Notes: a model not told the origin generated them from the letters alone. A stretch of DNA of 64,000 nt from Methylobacterium radiotolerans JCM 2831 (GCF_000019725.1 NC_010505.1:3631001-3695000); one strand, 5' to 3'. Positions 28,836 to 37,969 are shown, counted from the first letter of the stretch. Translations and numbers: made by a program.

Positions 28836-29477
28836 ATGATGGCTCAGGGTGCGGCGCTGGAGCGGGGTCAGGCCCAGCACGAGGGCGACAAGCGGCAGCA
28901 GATCCTCGAGGGCGCGCGGACGGTGTTCCTGGCGGCGGGGTTCGACGGGGCCAGCATGGGCGAGATCGCCCGGGCGGCCGGGGTCTCGAAGGGCACGCTC
29001 TACGTCTACTTCGAGAACAAGGAGGACCTGTTCGAGGCGCTGGCGATCCAGGAGAAGGCCAGCCTCGCCGAGGCCCTGTTCACCCTGGACGCGGACGATC
29101 CCGACGTGCCGGGCGTCCTGACGCGGCTCGGAAGCAGCTTCCTGACCGAGATGTGCCGGCCGGCGCACGTCTCGCTGGTCCGCATGGTCATCGGCGCGAG
29201 CGAGAAGTTTCCGCGCTTCGGGCAGGTCTACTATCAGGCCGGTCCGGCCCGCGGCGTCGAGCGCCTCTCGCGCTACCTCGACGCGCAGGTCCAGGCGGGG
29301 CGCCTGACGATCGCCGACACCGAGCTCGCGGCCCGGCACTTCCTGCATCTCTGCCAGGCGGGTCTGCTGACCCGCCTGCTGTTCGCGGCGGGCGGCATCG
29401 CCGGCGAGGCCGAGATGCGCCATCAGGTCGACGAGGCAGTCCGGGTGTTCCTGGCCGGGTACGGCCCCGCGCGCTGA
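28836..29477 (+). CDS. TetR-family repressor of the efflux cassette
   Basis: 213 residues. N-terminal DNA-binding domain: ILEGARTVFLAAGFDGASM, then the recognition helix region EIARAAGVSKGTLYVYFENK, a classic TetR helix-turn-helix. The C-terminal ligand domain has a hydrophobic segment near FLHLCQAGLLTRLLF. Start at one of two consecutive ATGs (28836/28839) after GGAG. Divergent from the adaptor/pump operon, with two perfect palindromes in between, it very likely represses both units and is released by a pump substrate. Confidence 0.92.
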   Translation: MMAQGAALERGQAQHEGDKRQQILEGARTVFLAAGFDGASMGEIARAAGVSKGTLYVYFENKEDLFEALAIQEKASLAEALFTLDADDPDVPGVLTRLGSSFLTEMCRPAHVSLVRMVIGASEKFPRFGQVYYQAGPARGVERLSRYLDAQVQAGRLTIADTELAARHFLHLCQAGLLTRLLFAAGGIAGEAEMRHQVDEAVRVFLAGYGPAR

Positions 29478-29501
29478 GGCGCAGCTCAGGCGGGAAACGT
29501 C

Positions 29502-29588
29502 GTTGCGAGCGCGGCGAAGCGATCCAGCGGCGCGACGCTCGCAGAATGTTGCGCCGACCTGGGTTGCTTCGCCGCGCTCGCAATGACC
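29502..29588. repeat. Dispersed palindromic intergenic repeat, copy 3
   Basis: The best-preserved copy: arms TTGCGAGCGCGGCGAAGC and GCTTCGCCGCGCTCGCAA are perfect 18-base reverse complements flanking a core with GATCCAG and CTGGGT. It sits in the 115-base gap between tetR and dxr, at one edge of the efflux cassette. Confidence 0.75.
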
Positions 29589-29592
29589 GGGT

Positions 29593-30771
29593 TCAGCCGG
29601 CGGCGCGCAGCTCCGGCAGGGCCTCGGCGCTCCAGATCCGCACGTGGGCATCGATGGCGAGCGCCTCGTCGACGTCGGCGGGCGCGGTCCGGTACCGGCC
29701 GGCGAAGTGCGCGCAGGCGCGCTCGACCAGATCGCTGATCCCGTAGAAGCCGATCCGGCCGGCGATGAAGGCCGCCACCGCGATCTCGTTGGCCGCGTTC
29801 ATCACGGTCGGCGCCGCACCGCCCGCCGCCAGCGCCGCGCGGGCGATCCGCAGGCACGGGAAGCGCGCCTCGTCCGCGGCCTCGAAGGTGAGCGATCCGA
29901 GCTTCACGAGGTCGAGGGGCCGGCCCCGCTGGATCGTGAGCCGGTCACCGAGGCCGAGGCAGTGCGAGATCGGCACGCGCATGTCGGGCAGCGCCAGCTC
30001 GGCGGTCACGGCGCCGTCGAGCCAGTAGACCATCCCGTGGATCACCGATTGCGGGTGCACCACGACGTCGAGCCGCTCGGGCTCGATGCCGAACAGGTGG
30101 TGCGCCTCGATCAGCTCGAGCCCCTTGTTCATCAGGCTCGCCGAATCGATGTTGATCTTCATCCCCATCGACCAGGTCGGATGGGCGGCGGCCTCGGCCG
30201 CGGAGGCGGCGGCGATCCGCTCGCGGCTCCAGGTCCGGAACGGGCCGCCCGAGGCCGTGATCATCATGGTGCGGACGTCGGCGAGCGGCCGGCCGGCCAG
30301 CGCCTGGCTCAGCGCGTCGTGCTCGGAATCCATCGGCAGGATCGTGGCGCCGTAGCGGGCGGCGTCGCGCATGAAGGCGTCGCCGGCGCAGACGAGGCTC
30401 TCCTTGTTGGCGAGGGCGACCTTGCGGCCGAGCCGAAGGGCCGCGTGGGTCGATTTCAGCCCCGCCGCCCCGCTCACGGCGGCGACGACGATGTCGGCGT
30501 CGCGGGCGGCGGCCTCCATGACGGCCGCCTCCCCCGCCCCGCTCGGGATGCCGGAGCCCGACAGGGCCTCGGCCAGCGCCGGGCCCGCGGCCTCGTCGGC
30601 GAGCGCCGCGAAGGAGGCGTTGAGCTCGCGGGCGACCTTGGCCAGGGCGACGGGATCCTTGCCGCCCACCAGGGCGCCGACGCGGAACCGGTCGGCGTGC
30701 TGGGCCAGGAGGTCGGCGGTGGAGCGGCCGATCGAGCCGGTGGCGCCGAAGACGGTGACGACCTGGGTCAC
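29593..30771 (-). CDS. dxr: 1-deoxy-D-xylulose 5-phosphate reductoisomerase
   Basis: 392 residues. Second step of the MEP isoprenoid pathway: DXP to methylerythritol phosphate with NADPH. NADPH loop VFGATGSIGRST at the N-terminus, metal ligands in PMDSEHDALSQ and in LMNKGLELIEAHHLF, substrate segment GMKINIDSA, plus the flexible loop area VVHPQSVIHGMVYW. Final gene of the rpsB-tsf-pyrH-frr-cdsA-dxr run, 19 bases after cdsA. Dxs, which makes its substrate, is encoded 11 kb away in the same direction. Confidence 0.97.
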   Translation of the reverse strand: MTQVVTVFGATGSIGRSTADLLAQHADRFRVGALVGGKDPVALAKVARELNASFAALADEAAGPALAEALSGSGIPSGAGEAAVMEAAARDADIVVAAVSGAAGLKSTHAALRLGRKVALANKESLVCAGDAFMRDAARYGATILPMDSEHDALSQALAGRPLADVRTMMITASGGPFRTWSRERIAAASAAEAAAHPTWSMGMKINIDSASLMNKGLELIEAHHLFGIEPERLDVVVHPQSVIHGMVYWLDGAVTAELALPDMRVPISHCLGLGDRLTIQRGRPLDLVKLGSLTFEAADEARFPCLRIARAALAAGGAAPTVMNAANEIAVAAFIAGRIGFYGISDLVERACAHFAGRYRTAPADVDEALAIDAHVRIWSAEALPELRAAG

Positions 30772-30790
30772 GGGTTCAACTCCCTCATCG

Positions 30791-31648
30791 TCACGGGATC
30801 AGACCGCCGCCGCGCAGGGCGAGATAGACGGCCGCCAGCACGGCGACCGCGAAGAATCCGTCGAGCCTGTCCATGACGCCGCCGTGGCCGGGGATGATCT
30901 TCCCCGAATCCTTGACGCCGTAGCGGCGCTTCAGGCCGGATTCGATCAGGTCGCCCGCCTGACTCAGGACCGAGGCCAGCGCGCTCACGCCCGCCACCAC
31001 CGGGAGGGAGGCGGCGCTGGGCAGGGTCGTGCCGGCGAGGTCGGCGACCACCGGGACCAGCGTCCCGGCGGCGACCGCGCCGACGAGGCCGCCGAGGGCG
31101 CCCGACCACGTCTTGTTGGGTGAGACCCGCGGCATCAGCTTGGGGCCGCCGATCTTCCGACCGGCGAAGTAGGCCGCGATGTCGGTGGACCAGACCACCG
31201 CGAACATCCAGGCCGGCCCGACGAGGCCGATGGCGGGATCGTCGCGCAGGGCCACCGGCACCGCCGCGATCGCCGCCGCGCCGAGCACCCCGAGGAAGGC
31301 GCGGAGCCGGCCTCGGCCGGTCCGCGCCACCGTGGCGCAGGCCGCGGCGCCGAGCAGCAGGACCGCGAGGCAGGCCGGCGTCGGGGCGCCGCCGCGCTGG
31401 CAGAGCAGCAGGGCGCCGAGCGTCGCCGCGCCCAGCGCGATCAGCACCTCGCGGGGCTCCGTGCGGCTCATCACCATCCACTCGGCGAAGCCGACGATGC
31501 CGGCGGCGAGCCAGATCCCCGCGAAGGGCCAGCCGCCATAGACGAGCGCGGCCAGCACGCCGGCCCCGAGCACGAGGCCCGAGGCGACGCGCAGCCACAG
31601 CTCGCGCCGCCCCGAGGGACGCGCGGCCGGTGCGGCGGCGGAGGTCAC
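30791..31648 (-). CDS. cdsA: Phosphatidate cytidylyltransferase
   Basis: 285 residues, inner membrane with about eight helices. It makes CDP-diacylglycerol for all phospholipids. The C-terminal signature is complete: SPNKTWSGALGG, then SQAGDLIESGLKRRYGVKDS and PGHGGVMDRLDG, with the Asp residues that bind Mg-CTP. GTG start chosen 19 bases after the frr stop; frames further upstream would run into frr. In many relatives uppS precedes this gene; here cdsA directly follows frr. Confidence 0.95.
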   Translation of the reverse strand: MTSAAAPAARPSGRRELWLRVASGLVLGAGVLAALVYGGWPFAGIWLAAGIVGFAEWMVMSRTEPREVLIALGAATLGALLLCQRGGAPTPACLAVLLLGAAACATVARTGRGRLRAFLGVLGAAAIAAVPVALRDDPAIGLVGPAWMFAVVWSTDIAAYFAGRKIGGPKLMPRVSPNKTWSGALGGLVGAVAAGTLVPVVADLAGTTLPSAASLPVVAGVSALASVLSQAGDLIESGLKRRYGVKDSGKIIPGHGGVMDRLDGFFAVAVLAAVYLALRGGGLIP

Positions 31649-31667
31649 GCGCGTCCCGTCCCGCGCC

Positions 31668-32231
31668 TCAGACCTGCATGATCTCCTTCTCCTTGGAGGC
31701 CAGCACGCCGTCGATCTCGGCGATGTACTGGTCGGTCGCCTTCTGAACGTCGGTGGCCTGACGCTTCTCGTCATCCTCCGAGATGGCGCTGTCCTTCAGG
31801 AGCTTCTTGAGGTGGTCGAGGCCGTCCCGGCGCACGTGGCGCACGGCGACGCGGGCCTCCTCGGTGTACTTGTGGGCGACCTTGACCATCTCCTTGCGGC
31901 GCTGCTCGTTCATCTCGGGGATGCGGAGCCGGATGGTCTGCCCCTCGGTCTGCGGGTTGAGGCCGAGGTCGGATTCGCGGATCGCTTTCTCGACGGCCGT
32001 GACCATGCTGCGGTCCCAGACCGAGATCGACAGGAGCCGGGGCTCCGGCACGCTGACGGTGGCGACCTGGGCCATCGGCATCATCGAGCCGTAGGCGTCG
32101 ACCTGGATCGGGTCGAGGAGCGACGGCGTGGCGCGCCCGGTGCGCAGCGAGCCGAGATCCTTCGAGAGCGAGGCGACGGCGCCCTGCATGCGGCGCTTGA
32201 TGTCGTTGAGATCGAATTCCGGTGTGGCCAT
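31668..32231 (-). CDS. frr: Ribosome recycling factor
   Basis: 187 residues, the standard length. It splits post-termination ribosomes together with EF-G. Hallmarks: [20 protein letters not shown] with the conserved RTGRA, then [39 protein letters not shown] and [14 protein letters not shown]. Located between pyrH (114 bases upstream) and cdsA, the common bacterial order. Confidence 0.97.
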   Translation of the reverse strand: MATPEFDLNDIKRRMQGAVASLSKDLGSLRTGRATPSLLDPIQVDAYGSMMPMAQVATVSVPEPRLLSISVWDRSMVTAVEKAIRESDLGLNPQTEGQTIRLRIPEMNEQRRKEMVKVAHKYTEEARVAVRHVRRDGLDHLKKLLKDSAISEDDEKRQATDVQKATDQYIAEIDGVLASKEKEIMQV

Positions 32232-32345
32232 GAGGGTCGTCCCGAGACGTCTGACGTGGTCTTGAGCCCGGCGCGGGCAGTCGCGGCCTCAATGGACGAA
32301 TTTTTTCAGGGCCGCAAACGGTCGCGACCCCGATCGTGCCGCGTG

Positions 32346-33068
32346 TCAGGGCGCCACGAGGGTCGAGGGCGCGTCGCCCGACAGGATCGCGGCGATCGAG
32401 CTCGGCGGGTGGAGCGAGCCGACCACGATCGACAGGCGGCTCTCCCGGGCCAGCGCGAAGGCGGCGGTGTCCATCACCTTGAGGTCGCGGGCGATCGCCT
32501 CGTCGTGGGTGATGCGGTCGTAGCGCGTGGCGCTCGGATCCTTCTTCGGATCCGCCGAGTAGACGCCGTCCACCTGCGTCGCCTTGAGAACCGCGTCGCA
32601 GCGCAGCTCGGCGGCGCGCAGCACCGCGGCGGTGTCGGTGGTGAAGAACGGGTTGCCGGTGCCGCCGGCGAGGACGACCACCTGGCCCTTGTCCAGATGG
32701 TGCAGCGCCGGCTGGCGGGCGTAGGTCTCGCAGATGGTCGGCATCGACACCGCCGACATGGTCCGCGCCTGGACGCCCGCGGCGTTGAGCGCCGTCTCGA
32801 TCGCCAGCGAGTTCATCACCGTGGCCATCATTCCGAGGGAATCCCCGGTCGCCCGGTCGATCCAGCCGGCCGCGGAGATCCGCGCCCCGCGGATCATGTT
32901 GCCGCCGCCCACCACGATGGCGATCTCGGCACCCGCCTCGATCGTGCGGGCGATGTCCTCGGCGAGCGCCGCCAGGGTCGGCGGATGCAACCAGTAGCCG
33001 TCCGGAGCGGCGAGCGCCTCGCCCGACAGCTTCACGAGGATACGGCGAAACGGCGTCGTCTCCGGCAT
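32346..33068 (-). CDS. pyrH: UMP kinase
   Basis: 240 residues from the ATG at 33068 (another in-frame ATG at 33086 would add six residues). Hexameric amino-acid-kinase-fold enzyme, UMP + ATP to UDP + ADP. Seen: RILVKLSGEALA, VVGGGNMIRG, TADYMGMMATVMN-equivalent region GDSLGMMATVMNSLAIE, VVLAGGTGNPFFTTDTAAVL and KATQVDGVYSADPKKD. Conserved downstream of tsf, here after a 460-base gap. Confidence 0.96.
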   Translation of the reverse strand: MPETTPFRRILVKLSGEALAAPDGYWLHPPTLAALAEDIARTIEAGAEIAIVVGGGNMIRGARISAAGWIDRATGDSLGMMATVMNSLAIETALNAAGVQARTMSAVSMPTICETYARQPALHHLDKGQVVVLAGGTGNPFFTTDTAAVLRAAELRCDAVLKATQVDGVYSADPKKDPSATRYDRITHDEAIARDLKVMDTAAFALARESRLSIVVGSLHPPSSIAAILSGDAPSTLVAP

Positions 33069-33274
33069 CTGGGCCCCCGGCTCCATCCCGCATCGCGCAA
33101 GCGGGGAGGCTTCTACGTCAACCGCCCGAGCGCCGTCGAGAGGCCCGGCACCGATACGGCGGGGATCGTGGGCCGAAATGCTACCGGCGCGCGAGCGACG
33201 TGGGAGAGACGGGCGCCCGGGGAGGACGTCTGCGCCGCCGGCGCGGTCCGAATCCGGAGCGCCGGCGCCGGCTC

Positions 33275-33373
33275 TCAGCTGCCGGCCAGAACGCCGACAG
33301 CGCCGGAGACGGTCATGGCGAGGCCGGAGGCGAACACGCCGATCATGAGGTAGGAGAAGGGCTTCAGAGCCAT
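33275..33373 (-). CDS. Candidate 32-residue single-helix membrane peptide
   Basis: An ATG-to-TGA frame of 33 codons encodes a product that starts MALKPFSYLMIG and ends VGVLAGS; nearly all of it is one hydrophobic, Gly/Ala/Val-rich helix with a single Lys near the N-terminus, the usual layout of bacterial small membrane proteins. The upstream ribosome site is weak (AGG about 11-13 bases before). No paralogue or family is known to me. It sits in the tsf-pyrH gap, after a terminator-like hairpin. Confidence 0.4.
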   Translation of the reverse strand: MALKPFSYLMIGVFASGLAMTVSGAVGVLAGS

Positions 33374-33460
33374 GCCCGGAACCTAGCGCGGCGCCGCGAG
33401 GCGGGGCGTGCGGCGCAACACGGCCCGGCATGGATCGATCCCGCGACTCCGGAAACGCGA

Positions 33461-33490
33461 AGCCCCGCCCGGCTCGTGCCGGACGGGGCT
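33461..33490 (-). terminator. Hairpin terminator after tsf
   Basis: Arms AGCCCCGCCCGGC and GCCGGACGGGGCT pair with one mismatch around TCGT. On the leftward strand the stem is followed by TCGCGTTTCC, a short T-stretch. It lies 43 bases past the tsf stop and would separate rpsB-tsf from pyrH. Confidence 0.6.
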
Positions 33491-33532
33491 GGTCACGCGC
33501 GAGCCCGGCAGGCCGGGCGCTCGCGCTCGAAC

Positions 33533-34459
33533 TCAGGCGCGGCCGGCCTGCTGGGCGACCTCGGTGGCGAAGTCCGGACCCTCTTCCTTCTCGATGCCGT
33601 CGCCCAGCGCGTAGCGGACGAAGCCCGTCAGGGTCACGGGGCCGCCGACCTTGGAGCCGGCCTCCTTGAGGACCTGGCTCACCGTCTTGGAGCCGTCGTG
33701 CACGAAGGGCTGCTCCAGGAGGGTGACCTCCTTGTAGTAGCTCTTCAGGCCGCTCTCGATGATCTTGGCGAGGACGTGGTCCGGCTTGCCGGCGTTCTTC
33801 TCGCGCAGGATGTTCGACTCGCGCTCCACCGTGGCGGCGTCGACGCCCGAGGCGTCCAGCGCCACCGGGTTGGTCGCCGCGATGTGCATGGCGATCTGGC
33901 GGCCCAGCGCCGAGAGCGCGTCGACGTCGCCCTCGGACTCGAGCGCCACGAGCACGCCGATCTTGCCGAGGCCCTCGGAGATCTGGTTGTGCACGTAGGA
34001 GGCGATGACGCCCTTCTTGACCTCGAGCTTGGTGACCCGGCGCAGGTTCATGTTCTCGCCGATGGTGGCGATCAGGGCCTGCAGCTTCTCCGAGACGGTC
34101 TCGGTGGCGCCCGGGAAGTGGGCGGTCTGGAGACCCTCCAGCGTGCCGTCGGTGTTCAGGGCGATCTTGGCGGCTTCGCGGGCGAAGGCCTGGAAGGCGT
34201 CGTTGCGGGCGACGAAGTCGGTCTCGGAGTTCACCTCGACCACGGCGGCGTGGTGGCCGGCGGACTCGACGGCGACGAGGCCCTCGGCGGCGACGCGGCC
34301 GGCCTTCTTGGCGGCCTTGGCGAGACCCTTCTTGCGCAGCCAGTCGACGGCGGCCTCGATGTCGCCCTGCGTCTCGTTGAGCGCGCCCTTGCAGTCCATC
34401 ATGCCGGCGCCGGTCTTCTCCCGGAGCTCCTTCACCATCGCGGCGGTGATGTTGGCCAT
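33533..34459 (-). CDS. tsf: Elongation factor Ts
   Basis: 308 residues. Guanine-nucleotide exchange factor for EF-Tu. N-terminal block [19 protein letters not shown], then the TDFVARND motif ([19 protein letters not shown]) and the core repeats, ending with a helical tail typical of alphaproteobacteria ([17 protein letters not shown]). It lies 118 bases downstream of rpsB in the usual rpsB-tsf operon. Confidence 0.97.
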   Translation of the reverse strand: MANITAAMVKELREKTGAGMMDCKGALNETQGDIEAAVDWLRKKGLAKAAKKAGRVAAEGLVAVESAGHHAAVVEVNSETDFVARNDAFQAFAREAAKIALNTDGTLEGLQTAHFPGATETVSEKLQALIATIGENMNLRRVTKLEVKKGVIASYVHNQISEGLGKIGVLVALESEGDVDALSALGRQIAMHIAATNPVALDASGVDAATVERESNILREKNAGKPDHVLAKIIESGLKSYYKEVTLLEQPFVHDGSKTVSQVLKEAGSKVGGPVTLTGFVRYALGDGIEKEEGPDFATEVAQQAGRA

Positions 34460-34577
34460 GGCGGTCCCTTTCGTGTGGTCTGGATGCGAGAGGCCCGGCG
34501 CGCGGGTGAGCGGCCGGGCCCGGTATGCCTGGATTCGCGACGGCCCGATGACGGTGCCGCCGCGAAGCCCCGTTGGA

Positions 34578-35645
34578 TCAGGCCGCGGCGGCGGCCTCGA
34601 CGAAGCCGCGGGCCTGGGAGACCCACGAATCGCGGTCGATGCGGCCGTTGAGCTTCAGGTCGGCATCGACCTTGGCGACGTCCTCGGGGGTCATCGCGGC
34701 GAGCTGCCAGTAGTGGTAGATGCCGGCGTCGTTGAGCTTCTGCACGATCTGCGGGCCGGCGCCGTTCAGCTTGGTCAGGTCGTCCGGCGCGCCGCGCGGG
34801 GCGGCGAGCAGCTCGAAGTGCTCGGTCGATTCGGCGAGCATCGCCACGTCGGCCGGGTCGAGGGCGTCGGACTCGACCGTGACGGCCGCGTCGTCGTTCG
34901 CCGGCAGCTCCTCGGCCATCGGCTCCTCGGAGGCGCCGAGATCCATGCCCGACGAGCCCTGGGCGCGCGAGATGCCGTCGATGGCGGCCTTGGCGATCAG
35001 GTCGCAGTACAGCGCGATCGCGCGGCCGGCGTCGTCGTTGGCCGGGACGATGTAGCTGATGCCGTCCGGGTTGCAGTTGGTGTCGACGATGGCGGCGACC
35101 GGGATGCCGAGGCGGTTCGCCTCCTTGATCGCCAGCTGCTCCTTGTTGGTGTCGATCACGAACAGCAGGTCCGGCACGCCGCCCATGTCCTTGATGCCAC
35201 CGAGCGCCTTCTCGAGCTTCTCCTTCTCGCGGGAGAGCATCAGGCGCTCCTTCTTGGTCAGGCCCGGGCCGCCGGTCTCCAGCGTCTCGGTGACCTTGCG
35301 CAGGCGCGAGATCGAGCCCGAGATGGTCTTCCAGTTGGTGAGCATGCCGCCCAGCCAGCGGGAGTTGACGTAGTACTGGGCCGACCGCTTGGCCGCCTCG
35401 GCGATCGTGTCGGCCGCCTGGCGCTTGGTGCCGACGAACAGCACGCGGCCGCCCTTGGCGACGGTGTCGCTCACCGCCTGCAGCGCCTGGTGCATCGCCG
35501 GCACGGTCTGGGCGAGGTCGATGATGTGGATGTTGTTGCGCGTACCGAAGATGTACGGCTGCATCTTCGGGTTCCAGCGGTGCGCCTGGTGACCGAAATG
35601 CGCGCCCGCCTCGAGGAGCTGACGCATAGAGAAATCGACGGCCAT
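34578..35645 (-). CDS. rpsB: Ribosomal protein S2 with C-terminal extension
   Basis: 355 residues, about 110 longer than E. coli S2. The S2 core covers about 1-235 ([52 protein letters not shown]). After an acidic linker (about 240-290) comes a helix-hairpin-helix-like unit with [20 protein letters not shown] and [14 protein letters not shown], ending in Ala residues. Such tails are known in alphaproteobacterial S2 proteins, function unclear. ATG with GGAGAG nine bases upstream. First gene of the cluster. Confidence 0.96.
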   Translation of the reverse strand: MAVDFSMRQLLEAGAHFGHQAHRWNPKMQPYIFGTRNNIHIIDLAQTVPAMHQALQAVSDTVAKGGRVLFVGTKRQAADTIAEAAKRSAQYYVNSRWLGGMLTNWKTISGSISRLRKVTETLETGGPGLTKKERLMLSREKEKLEKALGGIKDMGGVPDLLFVIDTNKEQLAIKEANRLGIPVAAIVDTNCNPDGISYIVPANDDAGRAIALYCDLIAKAAIDGISRAQGSSGMDLGASEEPMAEELPANDDAAVTVESDALDPADVAMLAESTEHFELLAAPRGAPDDLTKLNGAGPQIVQKLNDAGIYHYWQLAAMTPEDVAKVDADLKLNGRIDRDSWVSQARGFVEAAAAA

Positions 35646-35883
35646 GTCTTTGTGCTCTCCGGTTATATCCGCCGCGGAGGGATGCGGCCGGCCGAGATCT
35701 CGGACGACCACCGGAAACGCCTCATTCAGGCATGAGGCCGGCTCCGCGTGTGGGATGGGCGGGCGCTTAGCAGAGGGCGGGTCCGAAGGCAAGAAGCGGC
35801 GGGGTGGCGCGGGCCATCCCTCGATCACAGCTTGGGTTCAGAGCGCTTGCACCGCGCGGGCGCGCCTCGCGACAGTTCGGACC

Positions 35884-36141
35884 GTGGCGGCGGTCGCCTT
35901 CGACACCCTGAAATCCGCCCGGACTCTCCGGGAGAGAGCCAAGCTGTCCCCGGAACAGGCGGAGGGCTTGGCCGATGCCATGGCGGAAGCGCTGCAGGGC
36001 GATCGCGTCACGAAGGCGGATCCGCGCGCCGAGCTGGCGGATACGCGGTCCGAAATCGTGCGCTGGGTGGCGGGCTCGATCGGCTTCCAGACACTCGCTG
36101 TCATCGGCGCGGTCGTCGCCCTCGCCCGGGCTCTGCACTGA
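35884..36141 (+). CDS. DUF1640-like coiled-coil membrane protein
   Basis: About 85 residues from a GTG at 35884; the true start is uncertain and no strong ribosome site is visible. The sequence runs AFDTLKSARTLRERAKLSPE, then EGLADAMAEAL, a charged helix and a C-terminal membrane helix (FQTLAVIGAVVALARAL). This is the compact form of the DUF1640/CCDC90-like family: a helical head, coiled coil and membrane anchor. It is the only rightward gene between the two leftward clusters. Confidence 0.6.
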   Translation: MAAVAFDTLKSARTLRERAKLSPEQAEGLADAMAEALQGDRVTKADPRAELADTRSEIVRWVAGSIGFQTLAVIGAVVALARALH

Positions 36142-36158
36142 CAGGCGCGCAGCCCGGA

Positions 36159-36899
36159 TCACCCGCCCGCGAACACCGCCGCCACGTCCTCGGCCGTCAT
36201 CACCCGGTGCGCGCCCGCCGGCAGGTCCGCCGGCAGAGCGAGGCCGCCGACCCGGTCCCGGTGCAGCGCCGCGACGTGGTTGCCGACGGCCGCGAACATC
36301 CGGCGGACCTGGTGGTACCGGCCCTCCGTCAGGGTCACCGCGCAGCGGGTCGCGTCCTCGACGTCGAGCCGCACCGGCAGGAGCGGGCGCTCCTCGCCCT
36401 CCAGGACGAGCGTGCCCGCGGCGAACACCTCCGCCTCGCGGCCGGTCAGCGGCCGGTCGAGGGTCACGCGGTAGCGCTTCGCCACCTGCGCCTTCGGGCT
36501 GATGATCCGGTGCAGCAGCGCCCCGTCGTCGGTCAGCAGCAGCAGGCCCGAGGTCTCCTTGTCGAGGCGTCCCACCGTGGAGAGCGGCGGGTCGCGGCGG
36601 CGCCAGCGCTCGGGGAGGAGCCCGTAGACCAGCGGGCCGGCCTCCTTGTGCGAGCAGGTCACGCCCAGCGGCTTGTGCAGCATCAGGCACAGGCCGGGGA
36701 GCGGGTCGAGGGATTCGCCGTCGACGGTGAGGCGCTCCGGCAGGTCCGGCGCGAGGGCGACCCGGTCGCCGGCATCCGCGAGTTCAGCCCCGTCGAGGCG
36801 GATCGCGCCGGCGCGGGCGAGGGCCTGGATCTCGCGGCGCGAGCCGTAGCCGAGATTGGCGAGGAGCTTGTCCAGGCGGACGGATCTCGCCGCGCTCAT
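36159..36899 (-). CDS. rsuA: Pseudouridine synthase, RsuA family
   Basis: 246 residues. It forms pseudouridine in rRNA; RsuA itself acts on 16S position 516. N-terminal S4 domain (VRLDKLLANLGYGSRREIQ), then the catalytic domain with Asp in VGRLDKETSGLLLLTDDGAL, the LMLHKPLGVTCS start block and YHQVRRMFAAVGNHV. The subfamily assignment (RsuA over RluB/E/F) rests on the short length and motif wording. Thirteen bases after the preceding methyltransferase... in transcription order it precedes none, and its own stop lies 18 bases from the convergent DUF1640-like gene. Confidence 0.9.
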   Translation of the reverse strand: MSAARSVRLDKLLANLGYGSRREIQALARAGAIRLDGAELADAGDRVALAPDLPERLTVDGESLDPLPGLCLMLHKPLGVTCSHKEAGPLVYGLLPERWRRRDPPLSTVGRLDKETSGLLLLTDDGALLHRIISPKAQVAKRYRVTLDRPLTGREAEVFAAGTLVLEGEERPLLPVRLDVEDATRCAVTLTEGRYHQVRRMFAAVGNHVAALHRDRVGGLALPADLPAGAHRVMTAEDVAAVFAGG

Positions 36900-36912
36900 G
36901 GAAGCGGCGCCC

Positions 36913-37818
36913 TCACCGGCGGGCCTCGTAGACCCGGTAGCCGTTCGCCTGGACGGCCACCGCGACGTGCCGGAACGCCTCGCGCAGGCTCGCCTCGTAG
37001 GGCAGGTGCGCGTTGGCGACGAGCCACAGCGCCCCCCCGGGGCGCAGGGCCTCGGCCGCCCGCGCGATGAACGCCCGGCCGAGCGCCTGATCCTCGCTCC
37101 CGCCCTCGTGGAACGGCGGGTTCGTGACGACGAAGTCGAGGTTTTCCGGCACCGCGCCGGACGCGCGGATATCGGCCCAGAGGATCGTCGCGCGCGGATC
37201 GGCGACGTTGCGGCGCGCCATCTCGACGGCGCGCCGATCGATCTCCAGCAGGGTCAGGGCGGTCACGGCCTCGGACCCCAGGACGGCCCGCGACAGGATC
37301 CCGAGGCCGCAGCCGAAATCGGCGCCGCGGCCCTTGAGGGCGGGGAGGTTCGCCAGGAGCAGCGCCGTGCCGGGATCGAGCCGGTCCCACGAGAAGATGC
37401 CGGGCTGCGTGCACAGGGCGAGGTTGTCGACGTGGCGCGGGCCGCCCTCGTCGATCGCCTCGGCGACGCCGGCGAGGTCGGTCGGGCGCTCCGCCGTGCA
37501 GATCCGGTGATGCCGGCGCGGCTGGTCGGCGGCGGCGCAGCCGAAGGTCGTCAGTTCCTTGGCCAGGCGGGTTCCGCCGCGATCCTTGGGCGCCAAGGCG
37601 ACCATGCGGCCGCCGGGCCCGAGGGCGCGCAGCACCTGGGCCAGCACGTAGCGCCGCTCGACCGTTCCGGGCGGCGCCAGCACGGTGGCCGCGTCGAGGC
37701 TGTTCTCGGACAGGTCCTCCAGCCGCGCGGCGCCGGGAATCAACGGGGAGAGCTGGACGGCGTCGCCCGGGACCTCGGCGAGGTCCACCGGCGGCAGGCC
37801 GTAGACGGCATGGCGCAT
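36913..37818 (-). CDS. RsmC/RlmG-like rRNA guanine methyltransferase
   Basis: 301 residues from the ATG at 37818; a TTG two codons earlier is possible. Two-domain layout: a degenerate N-terminal methyltransferase fold (about 1-150, LRALGPGGRMVALAPKD) and an active C-terminal one with the AdoMet loop DFGCGLGILSRAVL and catalytic NPPFHEG, the signature of N2-guanine methyltransferases RsmC and RlmG. Exact target base not predictable. rsuA starts 13 bases downstream, so the two rRNA-modification genes probably form an operon. Confidence 0.87.
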   Translation of the reverse strand: MRHAVYGLPPVDLAEVPGDAVQLSPLIPGAARLEDLSENSLDAATVLAPPGTVERRYVLAQVLRALGPGGRMVALAPKDRGGTRLAKELTTFGCAAADQPRRHHRICTAERPTDLAGVAEAIDEGGPRHVDNLALCTQPGIFSWDRLDPGTALLLANLPALKGRGADFGCGLGILSRAVLGSEAVTALTLLEIDRRAVEMARRNVADPRATILWADIRASGAVPENLDFVVTNPPFHEGGSEDQALGRAFIARAAEALRPGGALWLVANAHLPYEASLREAFRHVAVAVQANGYRVYEARR

Positions 37819-37969
37819 AGACAATTCGGGATTTGGAGTGCCGAATCCGGAACGCGAATCCGCGGCGGAGCGGGGTAAACCCGCGCCCGACTCGGTTCAT
37901 CCGGGGGGAACACCGCGTTTATACCGGAACCCGCCGGGAAGCCCAGCCTCCCGCGCGCGACCCGGCGCG

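Larger units (their letters stand above)
33087..33532. other. Gap between pyrH and tsf
   Basis: No long gene. It holds a candidate 32-residue membrane peptide (33275-33373, leftward) and a hairpin terminator after tsf (33461-33490). The segment 33087-33270 shows nothing further that I can support. Confidence 0.6.
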
